Positions 1-11,533 of a stretch of 64,000 bases of DNA are shown piece after piece. This DNA comes from Streptomyces sp. 1222.5 (GTDB taxonomy: Bacteria; Actinomycetota; Actinomycetes; Streptomycetales; Streptomycetaceae). Location of the stretch: NCBI RefSeq assembly GCF_900105245.1, contig NZ_FNSZ01000001.1, positions 2,232,001-2,296,000 of the forward strand, given 5' to 3'. A program made the translations under genes and the position numbers. Within the stretch, counting starts at the first letter, position 1; every line of letters begins with the position of its first letter. Under the pieces are notes generated by a model. It searched no databases. It saw only the letters and a list, made by a program, of their open reading frames with translations, and was not told the DNA's origin.

Positions 1-891
1 GCACTGGCCGACTTCAAGGAGCGGGCGATCTCCTCGGGTGCCTCGCGCGGCCCGGTCGACATCAAGCTGCACAAGGCGCAGAACGTGGCGCTGGTGTCCG
101 TGCCGCTGGTCGGCGGCTCCGACATGGACAAGGCGACGAAGAGCCTCGACAAGCTGCGGGACGAGGTACGGCCCGCGACCCTCGGCAAGGTCGACGGGGT
201 GGAGGCACCGATCACCGGACAGGTCGCGGGCAACAGCGACTTCAACGACCAGCTGATGGGCTCGGTGGTGCCGGTCTTCGCGTTCGTGGTCGTCTTCGCC
301 TTCCTGCTGATGCTGCTGTCGTTCCGCTCGCTGACCGTGGCGCTCACGTCGATCGTGCTCAACCTGCTGTCGGTGGCGGCCGCCTACGGCGTCCTCGTCG
401 CCGTCTTCCAGCACGGCTGGGGCGCCTCGCTGGTGGGCGCGGAGGGCGTCGGCGCGATCGTGACCTGGCTGCCGCTGTTCCTCTTCGTGATCCTGTTCGG
501 ACTGTCCATGGACTACCACGTGTTCGTGGTCTCCCGGATCCGCGAGGCCCGGATGCGGGGTCGCGACACCCGGGACGCCATCCGGCACGGCGTGGTCACC
601 ACGGCCGGGGTGGTCACCAGCGCCGCGGTCATCATGGTCGCCGTGTTCGCGATCTTCGGCACGCTGTCCATGCAGTCCATGAAGCAGATGGGCGTGGGTC
701 TCGCCGCGGCCGTCCTGATCGACGCGACGGTCATCCGCGGGGTGCTGCTGCCGGCGGTGATGGCACTGCTCGGCGAGCGCAACTGGTACTTCCCCAAGTG
801 GCTGCACCGCCTCCCGGACCTGACCCATGACGAGGCGCCCGAGGTGATCGCCCAGCCGGTGCGCGGCGAGAGCGAACGGCTGCCGGTCTGA
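1..891 (+). CDS. MMPL family transporter, C-terminal part (5' end outside window)
   Basis: The reading frame is open from the first base, so this is the last 296 residues of a longer gene. It looks like an MMPL/RND-type exporter: an extracytoplasmic stretch (about residues 1-85) is followed by hydrophobic helices, and the segment MDYHVFVVSRIREA matches the conserved loop after the central helices of MMPL proteins. These proteins export lipids or hydrophobic metabolites using the proton gradient. The C-terminus is hydrophilic and ends in a short acidic tail. A strong hairpin terminator follows directly. The substrate cannot be told; the convergent glycosyltransferase suggests a small-molecule context but that is inference. 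Confidence 0.88.
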   Translation, partial: ALADFKERAISSGASRGPVDIKLHKAQNVALVSVPLVGGSDMDKATKSLDKLRDEVRPATLGKVDGVEAPITGQVAGNSDFNDQLMGSVVPVFAFVVVFAFLLMLLSFRSLTVALTSIVLNLLSVAAAYGVLVAVFQHGWGASLVGAEGVGAIVTWLPLFLFVILFGLSMDYHVFVVSRIREARMRGRDTRDAIRHGVVTTAGVVTSAAVIMVAVFAIFGTLSMQSMKQMGVGLAAAVLIDATVIRGVLLPAVMALLGERNWYFPKWLHRLPDLTHDEAPEVIAQPVRGESERLPV

Positions 892-904
892 TCCCACCCG
901 CCCC

Positions 905-944
905 GCAGGGCCCGCCGGTTCCGCGAGGAACCGGCGGGCCCTGC
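905..944. terminator. Bidirectional intrinsic terminator
   Basis: Perfect 18-bp stem (905-922 with 927-944) around a GCGA tetraloop, lying between the convergent MMPL and glycosyltransferase stop codons. No U-tract follows, as is common in Streptomyces. Confidence 0.85.
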
Positions 945-975
945 CCGTTGCGGGGCACGGGGTGCCTCCCCGGCG

Positions 976-2193
976 CTACTTCCGGCGCACGAGGGGCAGT
1001 TCGGCCTCGATGAGGTCGGCCGCACGCCGGGTGCCGCCCTCCTGGGCCATCTCCGCCCCAAGGGTCTTCAGACGGCGGGCCACGTCGGGGTCGTCCAGCA
1101 GCGCGAGGCCGGTCTCGCGGAGGCGCTCGGCCGTGGCCTCCTCGGTGGACAGGCGCCGGGCCACCCCGAGCGCCTGGAGCATGTCGGCGTTGCCGAACTG
1201 GTCGACGGCCTGCGGCACGGCGATCATCGGTGTGGCGGTGGCGAGCCCCTCCTGGCTGCCGCCGGCGCCGGCGTGCGTGACGAACAGGTCGGCCTGCCGC
1301 AGGATCGCCAACTGGGGCACCCAGTGGCGTACTTCGACGCCGGACGGCACGTCGCCCAGCTCGGCCGGGTCCATATGCGCGCCGATCTGCAGGACCAGGT
1401 GCCAGCCGGGCAGGTCGCCGAAGGCGCGGACGCAGCTGCGGTAGAAGGCGGGCTGCCTGGTGAAGGCCGAGCCGAGGGAGACCAGGACGACCTTCTCGGC
1501 GCCCGCGGGCCGCTGCCAGTCGCCCTGCTCGGCCCGGTCGCCCTGGCAGGCGCCGACGAAGCTGTGGACGCGTTCGTCGACACGGTCGGCGTGCGGCTGC
1601 AGCGCCTTCGGGATGAGCACCAGGGAGCGTGCCGGGCGGCCGGTGAACGGGTCCGGGTGCTCGCTGATCCCGTTCTCCGTCAGCCATGCCTCGAACCGCG
1701 CGTAGTAGGCCCGCCCGCGTGCGGTCTTCCTCGGCTCGGCCCACATCGGCTCGGCGACCTCCTCCTCGTAGCCCTCCCAGGCGACCAGGTTCGGGGACAG
1801 GGACACCGCGGGGACGCCCCAGCGACGGGCGAGGACGCGGGCCGGGTAGGAGGCGATGTCGTGCAGGACGAGGTCGGGTTCGTCGCCGGCATAGGCGTCG
1901 AGGAGCTGCGGGAGCGCCTGGATCGCGTCGTCCAGGAACGGCTCCACGTTGTCGAGCAGGGTGCTCCCCCAGGCCTCGGGATCGGCGTCGGGGCCGGGCA
2001 GGGTGGAGGTGTAGGGCACGGGCCGGGCCCCCGTGGCGGCCACCTTGTCGGCGAACACCGGCGGGACGGCGTAGGTCACGCGGTGCCCCCGGGCGACGAG
2101 TTCGCGGATCACCTCCAGGCTGGGGTTCACATGGCCGTGGGCGGCGATGGAGAACATGGCGATGTGGGCGGGGGTGACGGTCTTCGCGGTCAT
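976..2193 (-). CDS. MGT-family (macrolide-type) UDP-sugar glycosyltransferase
   Basis: 405 aa, the usual length for GT1/GT-B enzymes of the OleD/Mgt type. The N-terminal Rossmann half starts with [19 protein letters not shown], including the HGHVNP loop that holds the catalytic His. The C-terminal half carries the sugar-nucleotide motif [11 protein letters not shown] followed by P..DQF.NA. Such enzymes transfer glucose from UDP-glucose to macrolides, flavonoids and other hydrophobic acceptors, often for self-resistance. ATG start at 2193. It converges on the MMPL gene, with only the terminator between them, so a coordinated modify-and-export role is possible but not shown. Acceptor unknown. 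Confidence 0.9.
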   Translation of the reverse strand: MTAKTVTPAHIAMFSIAAHGHVNPSLEVIRELVARGHRVTYAVPPVFADKVAATGARPVPYTSTLPGPDADPEAWGSTLLDNVEPFLDDAIQALPQLLDAYAGDEPDLVLHDIASYPARVLARRWGVPAVSLSPNLVAWEGYEEEVAEPMWAEPRKTARGRAYYARFEAWLTENGISEHPDPFTGRPARSLVLIPKALQPHADRVDERVHSFVGACQGDRAEQGDWQRPAGAEKVVLVSLGSAFTRQPAFYRSCVRAFGDLPGWHLVLQIGAHMDPAELGDVPSGVEVRHWVPQLAILRQADLFVTHAGAGGSQEGLATATPMIAVPQAVDQFGNADMLQALGVARRLSTEEATAERLRETGLALLDDPDVARRLKTLGAEMAQEGGTRRAADLIEAELPLVRRK

Positions 2194-2372
2194 GTGCGGG
2201 ACCGTACGCGAGACGAACCGTCTCGTCTAATCGATTTTCGGTGCTCCCGTCCTCCCGGTGGGCGCGCACACGGGCCGACCTGTGCGGATGCGAGACTGGC
2301 CGGGAACGGCCCGTACCCGGCACGCCCGGTGGGCCCACGGACCGCACGGGCAGACGGCACGGAGGCACGACG

Positions 2373-3236
2373 ATGGACGAGGCGCGGGCGCGGGACGTAC
2401 TGGACGCGGCGGGAGTCGCTTCGGGCCGGGCCCCGGACGCGCGGCTCCTCGCCCTCGGTGAGAACGCGGTGTTCGCCGCCGGCGACCTGGTGGTGAAGGT
2501 CGGCCGGGACGCCGAGCTGCTGGAGCGGGCCCGGCGCGAGCTGGACATCGCCGGCTGGCTCGCCGGGGCGCAGGTCCCGGCGGTGCGGGCGGCCGAGCCG
2601 AAGCCGCGGCTGGTCCAGGGGCACCCGGTGACCGTGTGGCGCCGGCTGCCCGACGCCGTACGCCCGGCCGAGCCGAGCGATCTGGCGCGGCTGCTGCGGA
2701 TCGTGCACGCGCTGGACGCGCCGCCCTTCGCGCTGCCGCCGCGGGAGCTGCTGGGCGGTGTGGAGCGCTGGCTGCGGCTGGCGGGAGACGCGATCGACCC
2801 CGCGGACGCGGCCTACCTCCGGGCGCGCCGGGACGGTTTCGCGGCTGCCGCGGCCGCCCTGACACCGCGTCTGACGCCGGGACCGATCCACGGCGACGCC
2901 CTGCCGCGCAACGTGCACATCGGCCCGGACGGGCCGGTCCTGGTCGACCTGGAGACCTTCTCCGCCGATCTGCGCGAGCACGACCTGGTGGTGATGGCCC
3001 TCTCCCGCGACCGGTACGGACTGCCGGCCGAGGCGTACGACTCCTTCACCGAGGCGTACGGGTGGGACGTGCGGGAGTGGGAGGGCTGCGCGGTGCTGCG
3101 GGGCGCCCGGGAGACGGCCAGCTGTGCGTGGGTGGCCCAGCACGCGCCGAGCAATCCGAAGGCGCTGGCCGAGTTCCGCCGCCGGGTGGCGTCCCTGCAG
3201 GACGGGGACGAGACGGTGCGCTGGTATCCGTTCTGA
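2373..3236 (+). CDS. Aminoglycoside phosphotransferase-family kinase
   Basis: 287 aa from the ATG at 2373, chosen because GGAGG sits at 2361-2365 with good spacing; the open frame extends further upstream without an SD. The kinase-like fold is indicated by an N-lobe (ENAVFAAGDLVVKVGR, with the ATP-contacting Lys) and Brenner's motif HGDALPRN (catalytic Asp, metal-binding Asn), then VDLET where family members usually have IDW. The family phosphorylates hydroxyls on antibiotics, choline, sugars or similar small molecules. The substrate cannot be assigned. It is divergent from the glycosyltransferase across a 179-bp gap that should hold both promoters. Confidence 0.82.
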   Translation: MDEARARDVLDAAGVASGRAPDARLLALGENAVFAAGDLVVKVGRDAELLERARRELDIAGWLAGAQVPAVRAAEPKPRLVQGHPVTVWRRLPDAVRPAEPSDLARLLRIVHALDAPPFALPPRELLGGVERWLRLAGDAIDPADAAYLRARRDGFAAAAAALTPRLTPGPIHGDALPRNVHIGPDGPVLVDLETFSADLREHDLVVMALSRDRYGLPAEAYDSFTEAYGWDVREWEGCAVLRGARETASCAWVAQHAPSNPKALAEFRRRVASLQDGDETVRWYPF

Positions 3237-3290
3237 ATCCGGTGCGGAGCGGCCGGACCCGTGGCGACCGGCGGCACCCGTGCGGCCGGG

Positions 3291-4013
3291 TCAGACGGTT
3301 TCGTCCACCAGCTCCCGCAGCGGCCAGGTCCCGTCCACCACCGCCGTGGCGTCCCCCTTGCGGCGCAGGAAGTCCTGGAAGTCCGCCGCCCACTCCGCGT
3401 ACCACCGGATCTGCTGCCGGTGCAGTTCCGCGGCGCCCAGGGCGGCGATCTTCGGGTGACGTTCGGCTATCGCGGACGCCAGGCACGCCGCGGCGAGGGC
3501 GTCGGCCGAGGCGGTGTGGGCCGCGTCGAGGGCTATGCCGTACTCCGCGCAGACCGCCTCCAGATTGCGCTTGCCGCGGCGGTAGCGGTCGACCCGGCGG
3601 TCGATGGTGTAGGGGTCGATGACGGGACCGGGGTGCGCGCCGCCCAGGCGGTCGGAGAGGGACGGCAGTCCGTACCGGCGCAGTTCGGCGGAGAGCAGGG
3701 TGAGGTCGAAGGCCGCGTTGTACGCGACGACCGGGACCCCGGTTCTCCAGTAGGAGACCAGGACGCCGGCGATGGCCTCGGCGACCTGGTCGGCGGGGCG
3801 GCCCTCGGCCGACGCGCGTTCGTTGCTGATGCCGTGCACGGCGACCGCGTCGGCCGGGATCTCCACGCCCGGATCGGCGAGCCATTCCCGGCGTCCCATG
3901 GGCTCACCGGCCCTGACCTCGATCACCGCGCCGGTGACGATGCGTGACTCGCGCGGATCGGTCCCGGTCGTCTCCAGGTCGAAGCCGATCAGCAGCTCCC
4001 GGTGCCAGCCCAT
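3291..4013 (-). CDS. DEDDh 3'-5' exonuclease (DnaQ/epsilon-like)
   Basis: 240 aa. The ExoI motif is FDLETTGTDP (Asp and Glu near residues 11 and 13), ExoII is YNAAFDLTLL, and ExoIII is H..SADALA, giving the DEDDh set of metal-binding residues. This is a stand-alone 3'-5' exonuclease domain like the Pol III epsilon subunit; the actinobacterial stand-alone forms probably act in DNA proofreading or RNA/DNA trimming. There is no extra BRCT or helicase domain. ATG at 4013. The gene converges with the kinase gene across about 50 bp. Confidence 0.9.
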   Translation of the reverse strand: MGWHRELLIGFDLETTGTDPRESRIVTGAVIEVRAGEPMGRREWLADPGVEIPADAVAVHGISNERASAEGRPADQVAEAIAGVLVSYWRTGVPVVAYNAAFDLTLLSAELRRYGLPSLSDRLGGAHPGPVIDPYTIDRRVDRYRRGKRNLEAVCAEYGIALDAAHTASADALAAACLASAIAERHPKIAALGAAELHRQQIRWYAEWAADFQDFLRRKGDATAVVDGTWPLRELVDETV

Positions 4014-4123
4014 CGGCGGCCCCCCTTCTTGCTTCTTGGTGGTGCTTTCCCCCCAGTGGTCTCCACCTTCGCACGCGGCACTGACAATCCGGGGACCGCC
4101 TTCCGCCCGCCCCCGCGGACAGT

Positions 4124-5362
4124 TCAGGACACCGGGCGCGAATCCGCCCAGGCCACCTCGAATTCCTCGCGGTATGTGGGGAAGAGCCCGGCTTCGCCCA
4201 CGTCGTCCTTCTTGACCAGCCGGCTGCCGTTGCGCAGCACCAGCACCGGCGACTCCATCCCGCGCGCGCCCCGCAGATAGGACTGCACGACCGCGATGCC
4301 GTCGGCGCCGTCCCCGTCGACCAGGTAGGCGGTGAAGCGGGGCGTCTCGTCGTAGACCTGGATCTCGAAGGCGCCGGGGTCGCGCAGCCGGGACCGGACC
4401 CGGCGCATGTGCAGGATGTTCATCTCGACGGACCGGCTCAGTTCGCCCCGTTTCATCCCGAGTTCGCGCTCGCGGCGCTTGACCGAGCTGGAGGCCGGGT
4501 TGAGGAAGAGCAGCCGCACCCGGCAGCCGGCTTCCGCGAGCCGGACGAGCCGGCGTCCGGAGAAGTTCTGCACGAGCAGGTTGAGCCCGATGCCGATGGC
4601 GTCGAGCCGGCGTGCGCCGCCGAAGAAGTCCTCGGCCGGGAACTGGCGCAGCAGCCGCACCCGGTCGGCGTGGACGGCGACGACGTCGGCGTACCGGTCG
4701 CCGACCAGGTCCTCCACCGCGTCCACGGGCAGCCGCCGCGCGGAGGGCACGTCACCGGCCGAGCCGAGCATCTCCAGCAGCCGGGCCGAGGCCCGCTCGG
4801 CCTGGCCGAGGACCGCCTCGGACAGGGCCCGGTTGCGGGAGACGACGTTGCGGGTCACCTCCAGCTCGTCCAGGGCGAGTTCGAGGTCCCGGCGTTCGTC
4901 GAAGTACGGTTCGAAGCAGGGCCAGTGCTGCACCATCAGCTCACGCAGTTGGGGAAGGGTGAGGAAGCTGAGCACGTTGTCGTCGGCGGGGTCGAGCAAG
5001 TAGCCCTTGCGGCGGCTGACTTCACGCACCGCGACGGCGCGCTGCACCCATTCCTGTCCGGCCGGGCCCGCCGCGGCCACCACCCAGTCGTCGCCGTGGA
5101 CGGGTTCGTAGACGGGACGCAGGACCGCGGCCACGACAGCACGCAGCCGCTGCTCGACGAGGTTCAGCCAGATGTAGGCCCGGCCGGCCCGCTGGGCGCG
5201 GGTGCGTACCTCGCGCCAGGCGTCGGCGTCCCAGTCCAGCTCCGGCCCGATGGTTCCCGCGTCCATCGGGCGGGCCAGGGACACCGCGCCGGGCGGGACG
5301 TCTGCGGAGTTCCCCTCGTGACCCTCGCCACCAGGGGGCAGCTCCAGCCCTCCCGAGCCCAC
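4124..5362 (-). CDS. SAV2148-type HEPN domain protein
   Basis: 412 aa from the GTG at 5362 (VGSGGLELPP), preferred because I recall the family starting this way and a GGAAGG lies upstream; a TTG at 5410 would add 16 residues. The protein is charged and helical with no signal peptide or transmembrane segment. I recognise it as a highly conserved Streptomyces family described as HEPN-domain containing. The middle region (R..YADVVAVHADR..LL) and an arginine-rich stretch around RVRLLFLNPASSSVKRRERE are consistent with nucleic-acid association. The biochemical role is unknown. HEPN proteins are often RNases or their partners, but I do not see a clear canonical R-x4-6-H catalytic motif. Confidence 0.75.
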   Translation of the reverse strand: MGSGGLELPPGGEGHEGNSADVPPGAVSLARPMDAGTIGPELDWDADAWREVRTRAQRAGRAYIWLNLVEQRLRAVVAAVLRPVYEPVHGDDWVVAAAGPAGQEWVQRAVAVREVSRRKGYLLDPADDNVLSFLTLPQLRELMVQHWPCFEPYFDERRDLELALDELEVTRNVVSRNRALSEAVLGQAERASARLLEMLGSAGDVPSARRLPVDAVEDLVGDRYADVVAVHADRVRLLRQFPAEDFFGGARRLDAIGIGLNLLVQNFSGRRLVRLAEAGCRVRLLFLNPASSSVKRRERELGMKRGELSRSVEMNILHMRRVRSRLRDPGAFEIQVYDETPRFTAYLVDGDGADGIAVVQSYLRGARGMESPVLVLRNGSRLVKKDDVGEAGLFPTYREEFEVAWADSRPVS

Positions 5363-5477
5363 CCGTGCACCGCCTTCCGACCCCCCGGGCCTTCCCGTCT
5401 CAACGATCAAGGAAGGGTACTCCGCGAGCGGTCGGCGGTGCAGCCGGATGGACAGGTCGGTTTCTCAACCACTTCTC

Positions 5478-6800
5478 TCAACTACGTGGTTTCCAATGGC
5501 CGTTCTGCCATGCGAGGTCACGGGGAGTGAGCGGATTCATAGCCGTGACGTCCCGCGGGGCGATGGCGAAGCCCTGCCAGTGCACGGGCATGGGCTGCTG
5601 GTCCTCGTCCCGCGCGATGTGGTGGAAGCCGATGTTCATCCAGACCACCGGGTGGGTCAGGGTGGTCCGGCCGTCGGCCCACTTGTCGACGGACGTGGGG
5701 TGACCCTGCCCGCACTTGGGGTTGTTGCTGGCGAACAGCTCGCACTTGTCGTACTGGGTGACGTACAGATCGTGCTTGGTGAAGCTGCGGCCCGCGTACT
5801 CGGTGGACGGCCCTGGCACGATCTCGTACGAACGGGCGTGCCCGTCCCTGTTCTTGCCGGTGGCACTGACCACACGCCACCAGCGGTAGTTCTTGTGGTC
5901 GCCGGTGAGTTCCTTGGTGACCCTGGTGCGGGTGGTCCTGGTGGTCGGGCCCTCCTGCCGGCCGGCCGGCGGGCTGACGGCCGAGTCGTACTGCTCGATC
6001 TTCGACGCGGAGGAGCCGTCGAGACCGAAGTCGAGCCGCCAGAAGACGTTGTGGCTGTGACTGGTTGCGTAGTCCTTGGCGCCCTTACCGAGGGGCCAGC
6101 CACGGCCGTCCTGGGCGTTGTAGTCGTCCCACGAGAGGCTGCCGGTCGCGCCGACGTTCATGCCGATGGTGCCGTCGTCCTGGAAGCGCCACTCGGTGAT
6201 GTACTCGTACCACCCGACCTGGTTGACGGTGTAGACGAGGAAGTCCTTGCCCTGGGCCTGGTAGAGCTTGTTCGTGCTGAGGACGTCCTGCATCCGGTAG
6301 GCGTGACCGCGCGAACGGGTGGTGGTGCACAGACCCTTGACGTTCGGGTGGGTCGGGTCGCCGTCGGGCACCTTGACGGTCTTGATGGTGCCTCCGGGGC
6401 ACTCGCCCGGTGCCAGGTCCATCAGTCCCTGGGCGAAGTTCTCGCCCGTGAGGTCGTCGTACTCGTGCGAGCCGTCGTCGTACGGGACGTGGATCTGGGC
6501 GAGCCGGGCGCTGTTGAGGACCTTGACCGGCTTCGGTTCGCCCTTGGGCTGGTAGGTGATCCGCTCCAGGACGAGCCCGGCCATGCTGTCGTAGCGCCAG
6601 CACATGCGCCAGGTGGTGCCGCTCGTGAGCTTCTGCTCGATCCGGTGGGCGGCGCCGCAGTCGGCGGCTGCCGGGGCGGCCGCGCGCGGCTGCGCGGCGG
6701 CCGGTCCCGCGGCGGTCGTCGCACCGGCGGCGAGCGCGGCCAGCGCCAGTCCGGCCGCCGCCGCCTTGCGCCGGGTGCGGCTGATTCTGTGCTCGGGCAT
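5478..6800 (-). CDS. Secreted copper amine oxidase-like protein, catalytic domain only
   Basis: 440 aa. The N-terminus (SRTRRKAAAAGLALAALAAG) is a signal peptide, possibly Tat type. The rest resembles only the C-terminal catalytic domain of copper amine oxidases. Three copper-ligand histidines fit: H248 and H250 in HSHNVFWRLDF, and H394 in HHIARDED. The cofactor Tyr aligns with Y198 in VGWYEYITEW, but the usual T-x-x-N-Y-D/E reads Q-V-G-W-Y-E, so the conserved Thr and Asn are missing. Asp115 or Asp116 could be the catalytic base. The N2/N3 domains are absent; a gene 48 bp upstream looks like them. Either an unusual amine oxidase or a non-TPQ copper protein. Confidence 0.75.
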   Translation of the reverse strand: MPEHRISRTRRKAAAAGLALAALAAGATTAAGPAAAQPRAAAPAAADCGAAHRIEQKLTSGTTWRMCWRYDSMAGLVLERITYQPKGEPKPVKVLNSARLAQIHVPYDDGSHEYDDLTGENFAQGLMDLAPGECPGGTIKTVKVPDGDPTHPNVKGLCTTTRSRGHAYRMQDVLSTNKLYQAQGKDFLVYTVNQVGWYEYITEWRFQDDGTIGMNVGATGSLSWDDYNAQDGRGWPLGKGAKDYATSHSHNVFWRLDFGLDGSSASKIEQYDSAVSPPAGRQEGPTTRTTRTRVTKELTGDHKNYRWWRVVSATGKNRDGHARSYEIVPGPSTEYAGRSFTKHDLYVTQYDKCELFASNNPKCGQGHPTSVDKWADGRTTLTHPVVWMNIGFHHIARDEDQQPMPVHWQGFAIAPRDVTAMNPLTPRDLAWQNGHWKPRS

Positions 6801-6848
6801 GACGAGATGACTCCCTTGCCGGAGTTGCCGGGTGTGAGGTGACGGCGG

Positions 6849-7658
6849 TCAGCTGCGTCCGAGGGCGGCGACCTTGTGGGTGCTCAGATCGATCACGAGG
6901 GACCTCGTGTCGATCCACGGCCCGTTCCTGACCTTGGTGAACAGCCGCACGCAGCGGTGCACTCCGCACCGGTCGAGAGCCGTCGGCTGGGCGCCCGGCG
7001 CGGCCCGGTAGACACCGCCGCTCAGCAGCAGCTGGTCCGGGGAGGTGAGTTCCCGGTCCGTGGCGTCCTTGTAGTCGGCCTTCAGGCCCGCGCCCAGCGG
7101 GTCGGCGATCAGGAGCCGCGCCGCCTCGGTGTTCTCGGCCCGGCTCAGCGGCGGCTGGACGCCCCGCCGGGTGGCGGTCGCCTCGACCTTTCCGGTGTCC
7201 AGGTCGACGGTCCTGGTGATGAGGGTGTCGTCCCGGTAGTCGTAGAACGTCACGTCGGCCCGCCGGGGCGCACGCGGGTCGTCCGCCTCGCCGCCCTCCG
7301 GTTCGGCGAGGTCGACGCTCAGCCGCTGCGGGCCACGGCCCCCGTCGACGTCCTCGGCCGAGCCCAGCAGCCGCCGGTCCAGGGCGATCCGCTCGACGCG
7401 CCGGATCTCGTCGTCGGTCAGCGGGTCCCGGCCTGTGCCCCTGCTCTCCTCCGCGGGCGCCCGCTCCACGACACCGGGCGGCACCGCCCCCTGGCTCTGG
7501 GCGCTCCGCACGGTGCCCGTGCCGCCGTCGTTCCCTCCCGTCTCGTCGGCCCCTGCCGTGCCCGGCAGGGTGATCGCGACCATCGCGGCGGTCCCCACCG
7601 CCGCGAGGGCCGCTCCGGCCATCACCTTTCCCAGATGGCGGTGCACTGTCTCGCGCAC
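6849..7658 (-). CDS. Secreted protein resembling copper amine oxidase N2/N3 domains
   Basis: 269 aa from a GTG at 7658 with GGGGG five bases upstream. A hydrophobic N-terminus (VMAGAALAAVGTAAMVAITL) is a signal peptide or anchor. A low-complexity linker is followed by a region with the layout of copper amine oxidase N2/N3 domains: PLTDDEI at the start, RADVTFYDYRDD, VDLDTGKVE, a GVQPPLS turn, then a second alpha/beta unit. It is the first gene of a probable two-gene operon with the catalytic-domain gene; together they total 709 residues, close to a complete single-chain enzyme. The assignment rests on motif order and context. It could otherwise be an unrelated secreted protein. Confidence 0.55.
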   Translation of the reverse strand: MRETVHRHLGKVMAGAALAAVGTAAMVAITLPGTAGADETGGNDGGTGTVRSAQSQGAVPPGVVERAPAEESRGTGRDPLTDDEIRRVERIALDRRLLGSAEDVDGGRGPQRLSVDLAEPEGGEADDPRAPRRADVTFYDYRDDTLITRTVDLDTGKVEATATRRGVQPPLSRAENTEAARLLIADPLGAGLKADYKDATDRELTSPDQLLLSGGVYRAAPGAQPTALDRCGVHRCVRLFTKVRNGPWIDTRSLVIDLSTHKVAALGRS

Positions 7659-7852
7659 GTGTTCCCCCTACTCCCCGTGATCCCGGGAGTATGTGTGCCC
7701 CACTGGTTCGGCCCACGGCGGGTACAGGAACCACCGCAGGCACTGGTCGGTGGGTAAGAGGGAGGCAAGGCACCGGAGGTTCCGTCACTTTCGGGGAGAC
7801 TCGGAAGCCAACGCGGCCCCAGGGGGGCGGCACACCTGGGAGAGTCGTATCC

Positions 7853-9961
<2,109 letters not shown>

Positions 9962-9965
9962 CCGG

Positions 9966-10003
9966 GGCGCGGGGCCGGCGGTGTCACGCGCCGGCCCCGC
10001 GCC
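9966..10003. terminator. Bidirectional terminator after glgX
   Basis: A 15-bp perfect stem (9966-9980 with 9989-10003) with an 8-nt loop begins five bases after the glgX stop. The MFS gene converges from the other side. Confidence 0.8.
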
Positions 10004-10165
10004 GTCCGGCGGACCTGGTGACGGCGCCCTCGCGGAGACGGTGGTCGTCCGGCACGCGCGCAGGCAGAGCGGTACCCGCCCCCGGGGCCCCTCTCCTCTC
10101 CACGCGGGGCTGTGCGTCCGTGCACGTCCGGGTGGAGGCGTGCCGGGTGGGCGTCCGGCGTGCGC

Positions 10166-11452
10166 CTAGGGGAGCCGCCGGTGTGGCTCCGGGCGGGACG
10201 TCAGGGCCAGGGCGCAGGCGAGGGCCGCTGCCGTGCTCGCCGCGGCGAACGCCGCCGGCGGGCCGTAGGAGTCGGCGAGGCGGCCGGTGAGCGCGATCGC
10301 GAGGGCCTGCCCGCCGACGAGGGAGCTGGTGGCGAACGCCATCGCCTCGGACAGCCGGGACGGCGGCACCGCCCGCTCGGTCAGCCCGAAGACCGTGACG
10401 AGGTGCGAGGCGTAGGCCACCCCGAGCACGGTGACGACCGCGTACAGCCCGGCCATGCCGTCCGTGCCCAGCAGCGGCAGCGACAGCACGAAGGCGGCCC
10501 CGGTCGCCGTCCGCCACCGGGTGCGCAGCCCGAAGCGTGCCGGTACGGCGGCCATGGCGAACCCCGCGACCGCGCTCGTCACTCCCATGGCGGCGTACAC
10601 GAGCCCGGCCTGGTCCTCGTGCCCGAGCCGGGCCGTGAGCGCGGTGATCCCCGCCTGGCAGGCACCGAACATGGCCCCCTGGAGGGCGAGGGCGGCCCGC
10701 AGGGCGTGGACGGAGCGGGGCATGGGGGCGGCCGCGGCCGTACGCGCGCGGTCCGGGTGACGGCACGCGGGCGCGTCCGCGCCGGCCGGCGCGGTGACCC
10801 GGGCGGTCGGATGCAGGGCGAAGGCGCTGCCGCAGACGGCGACCAGCAGGGCCGCGCCGGCGAGGGCGTACGCCGGGTGGGCCAGGACGGCGGCGACCCC
10901 GACCAGGGCCGGGCCGAGGACGAACGACATCTCGTCCAGGGTGCTCTCGAAGGACAGGGCGGCACCGACGGTGTCCTCGGAGGCACCCCAGCGGCGGGCG
11001 AGGGCCACCAGGCGGGTGCGGGCCAGCGGGCCGACGAGCGGCACGGTGGCGCCCGCCGTCGCCCCCAGCAGGGCCAGGACGGCCGTGGGCGGCCCGGCGA
11101 GCGCCCCGAGGGCGAGGGCCGCCACGGCGAGCGCGTTGGCGAGCGAGAACGCGAGGACCACCGCCCGCTGCCCGTGCCGGTCCGCGAGCCGCCCCACCAG
11201 CGGGCCGCAGGCCACCTGGCCGAGCAGCGCCCCGCCGGTCAGCCCCGCGGCCGACAGGGAGCCGCTGGTGCGGGCGACGAGCAGCACGCTGCCGAACTGG
11301 ACGGTGGCCGTCGGCAGCCGCCCCAGGAACGACACGCAGGGCAGCAGCGGGCCCGTCAGGCCGATCACCCGCCGGTAGGTGTCCCGGGTGCGGCGCCGGC
11401 CCGGGATCCCGGTCGCGGCACCACTCGGCGAACCCGTCCGTGACGTTCCCAT
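10166..11452 (-). CDS. MFS transporter
   Basis: 428 aa from the ATG at 11452 (MGTSRTGSPS); the open frame continues upstream but the hydrophobic core begins soon after this start. About 12 hydrophobic segments are visible, with the MFS loop LVGRLADRHGQRAVV after helix 2 (motif A, G-x-x-x-D-R-x-G-R/Q). This is a drug/metabolite-proton antiporter type with a hydrophilic middle loop (HPTARVTAPAGADAPA). Substrate unknown. It is divergent from treY across about 80 bp and therefore probably shares a promoter region with it, though a functional link to trehalose metabolism is not evident. Confidence 0.85.
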   Translation of the reverse strand: MGTSRTGSPSGAATGIPGRRRTRDTYRRVIGLTGPLLPCVSFLGRLPTATVQFGSVLLVARTSGSLSAAGLTGGALLGQVACGPLVGRLADRHGQRAVVLAFSLANALAVAALALGALAGPPTAVLALLGATAGATVPLVGPLARTRLVALARRWGASEDTVGAALSFESTLDEMSFVLGPALVGVAAVLAHPAYALAGAALLVAVCGSAFALHPTARVTAPAGADAPACRHPDRARTAAAAPMPRSVHALRAALALQGAMFGACQAGITALTARLGHEDQAGLVYAAMGVTSAVAGFAMAAVPARFGLRTRWRTATGAAFVLSLPLLGTDGMAGLYAVVTVLGVAYASHLVTVFGLTERAVPPSRLSEAMAFATSSLVGGQALAIALTGRLADSYGPPAAFAAASTAAALACALALTSRPEPHRRLP

Positions 11453-11533
11453 CGTCCGAAGCCAGGCACGCGCGCGTGGGTCCGGGCAGGGGTGGATGAC
11501 ACGAAAGGCGGCAGTCTGGGTACGTAGGTTCCC

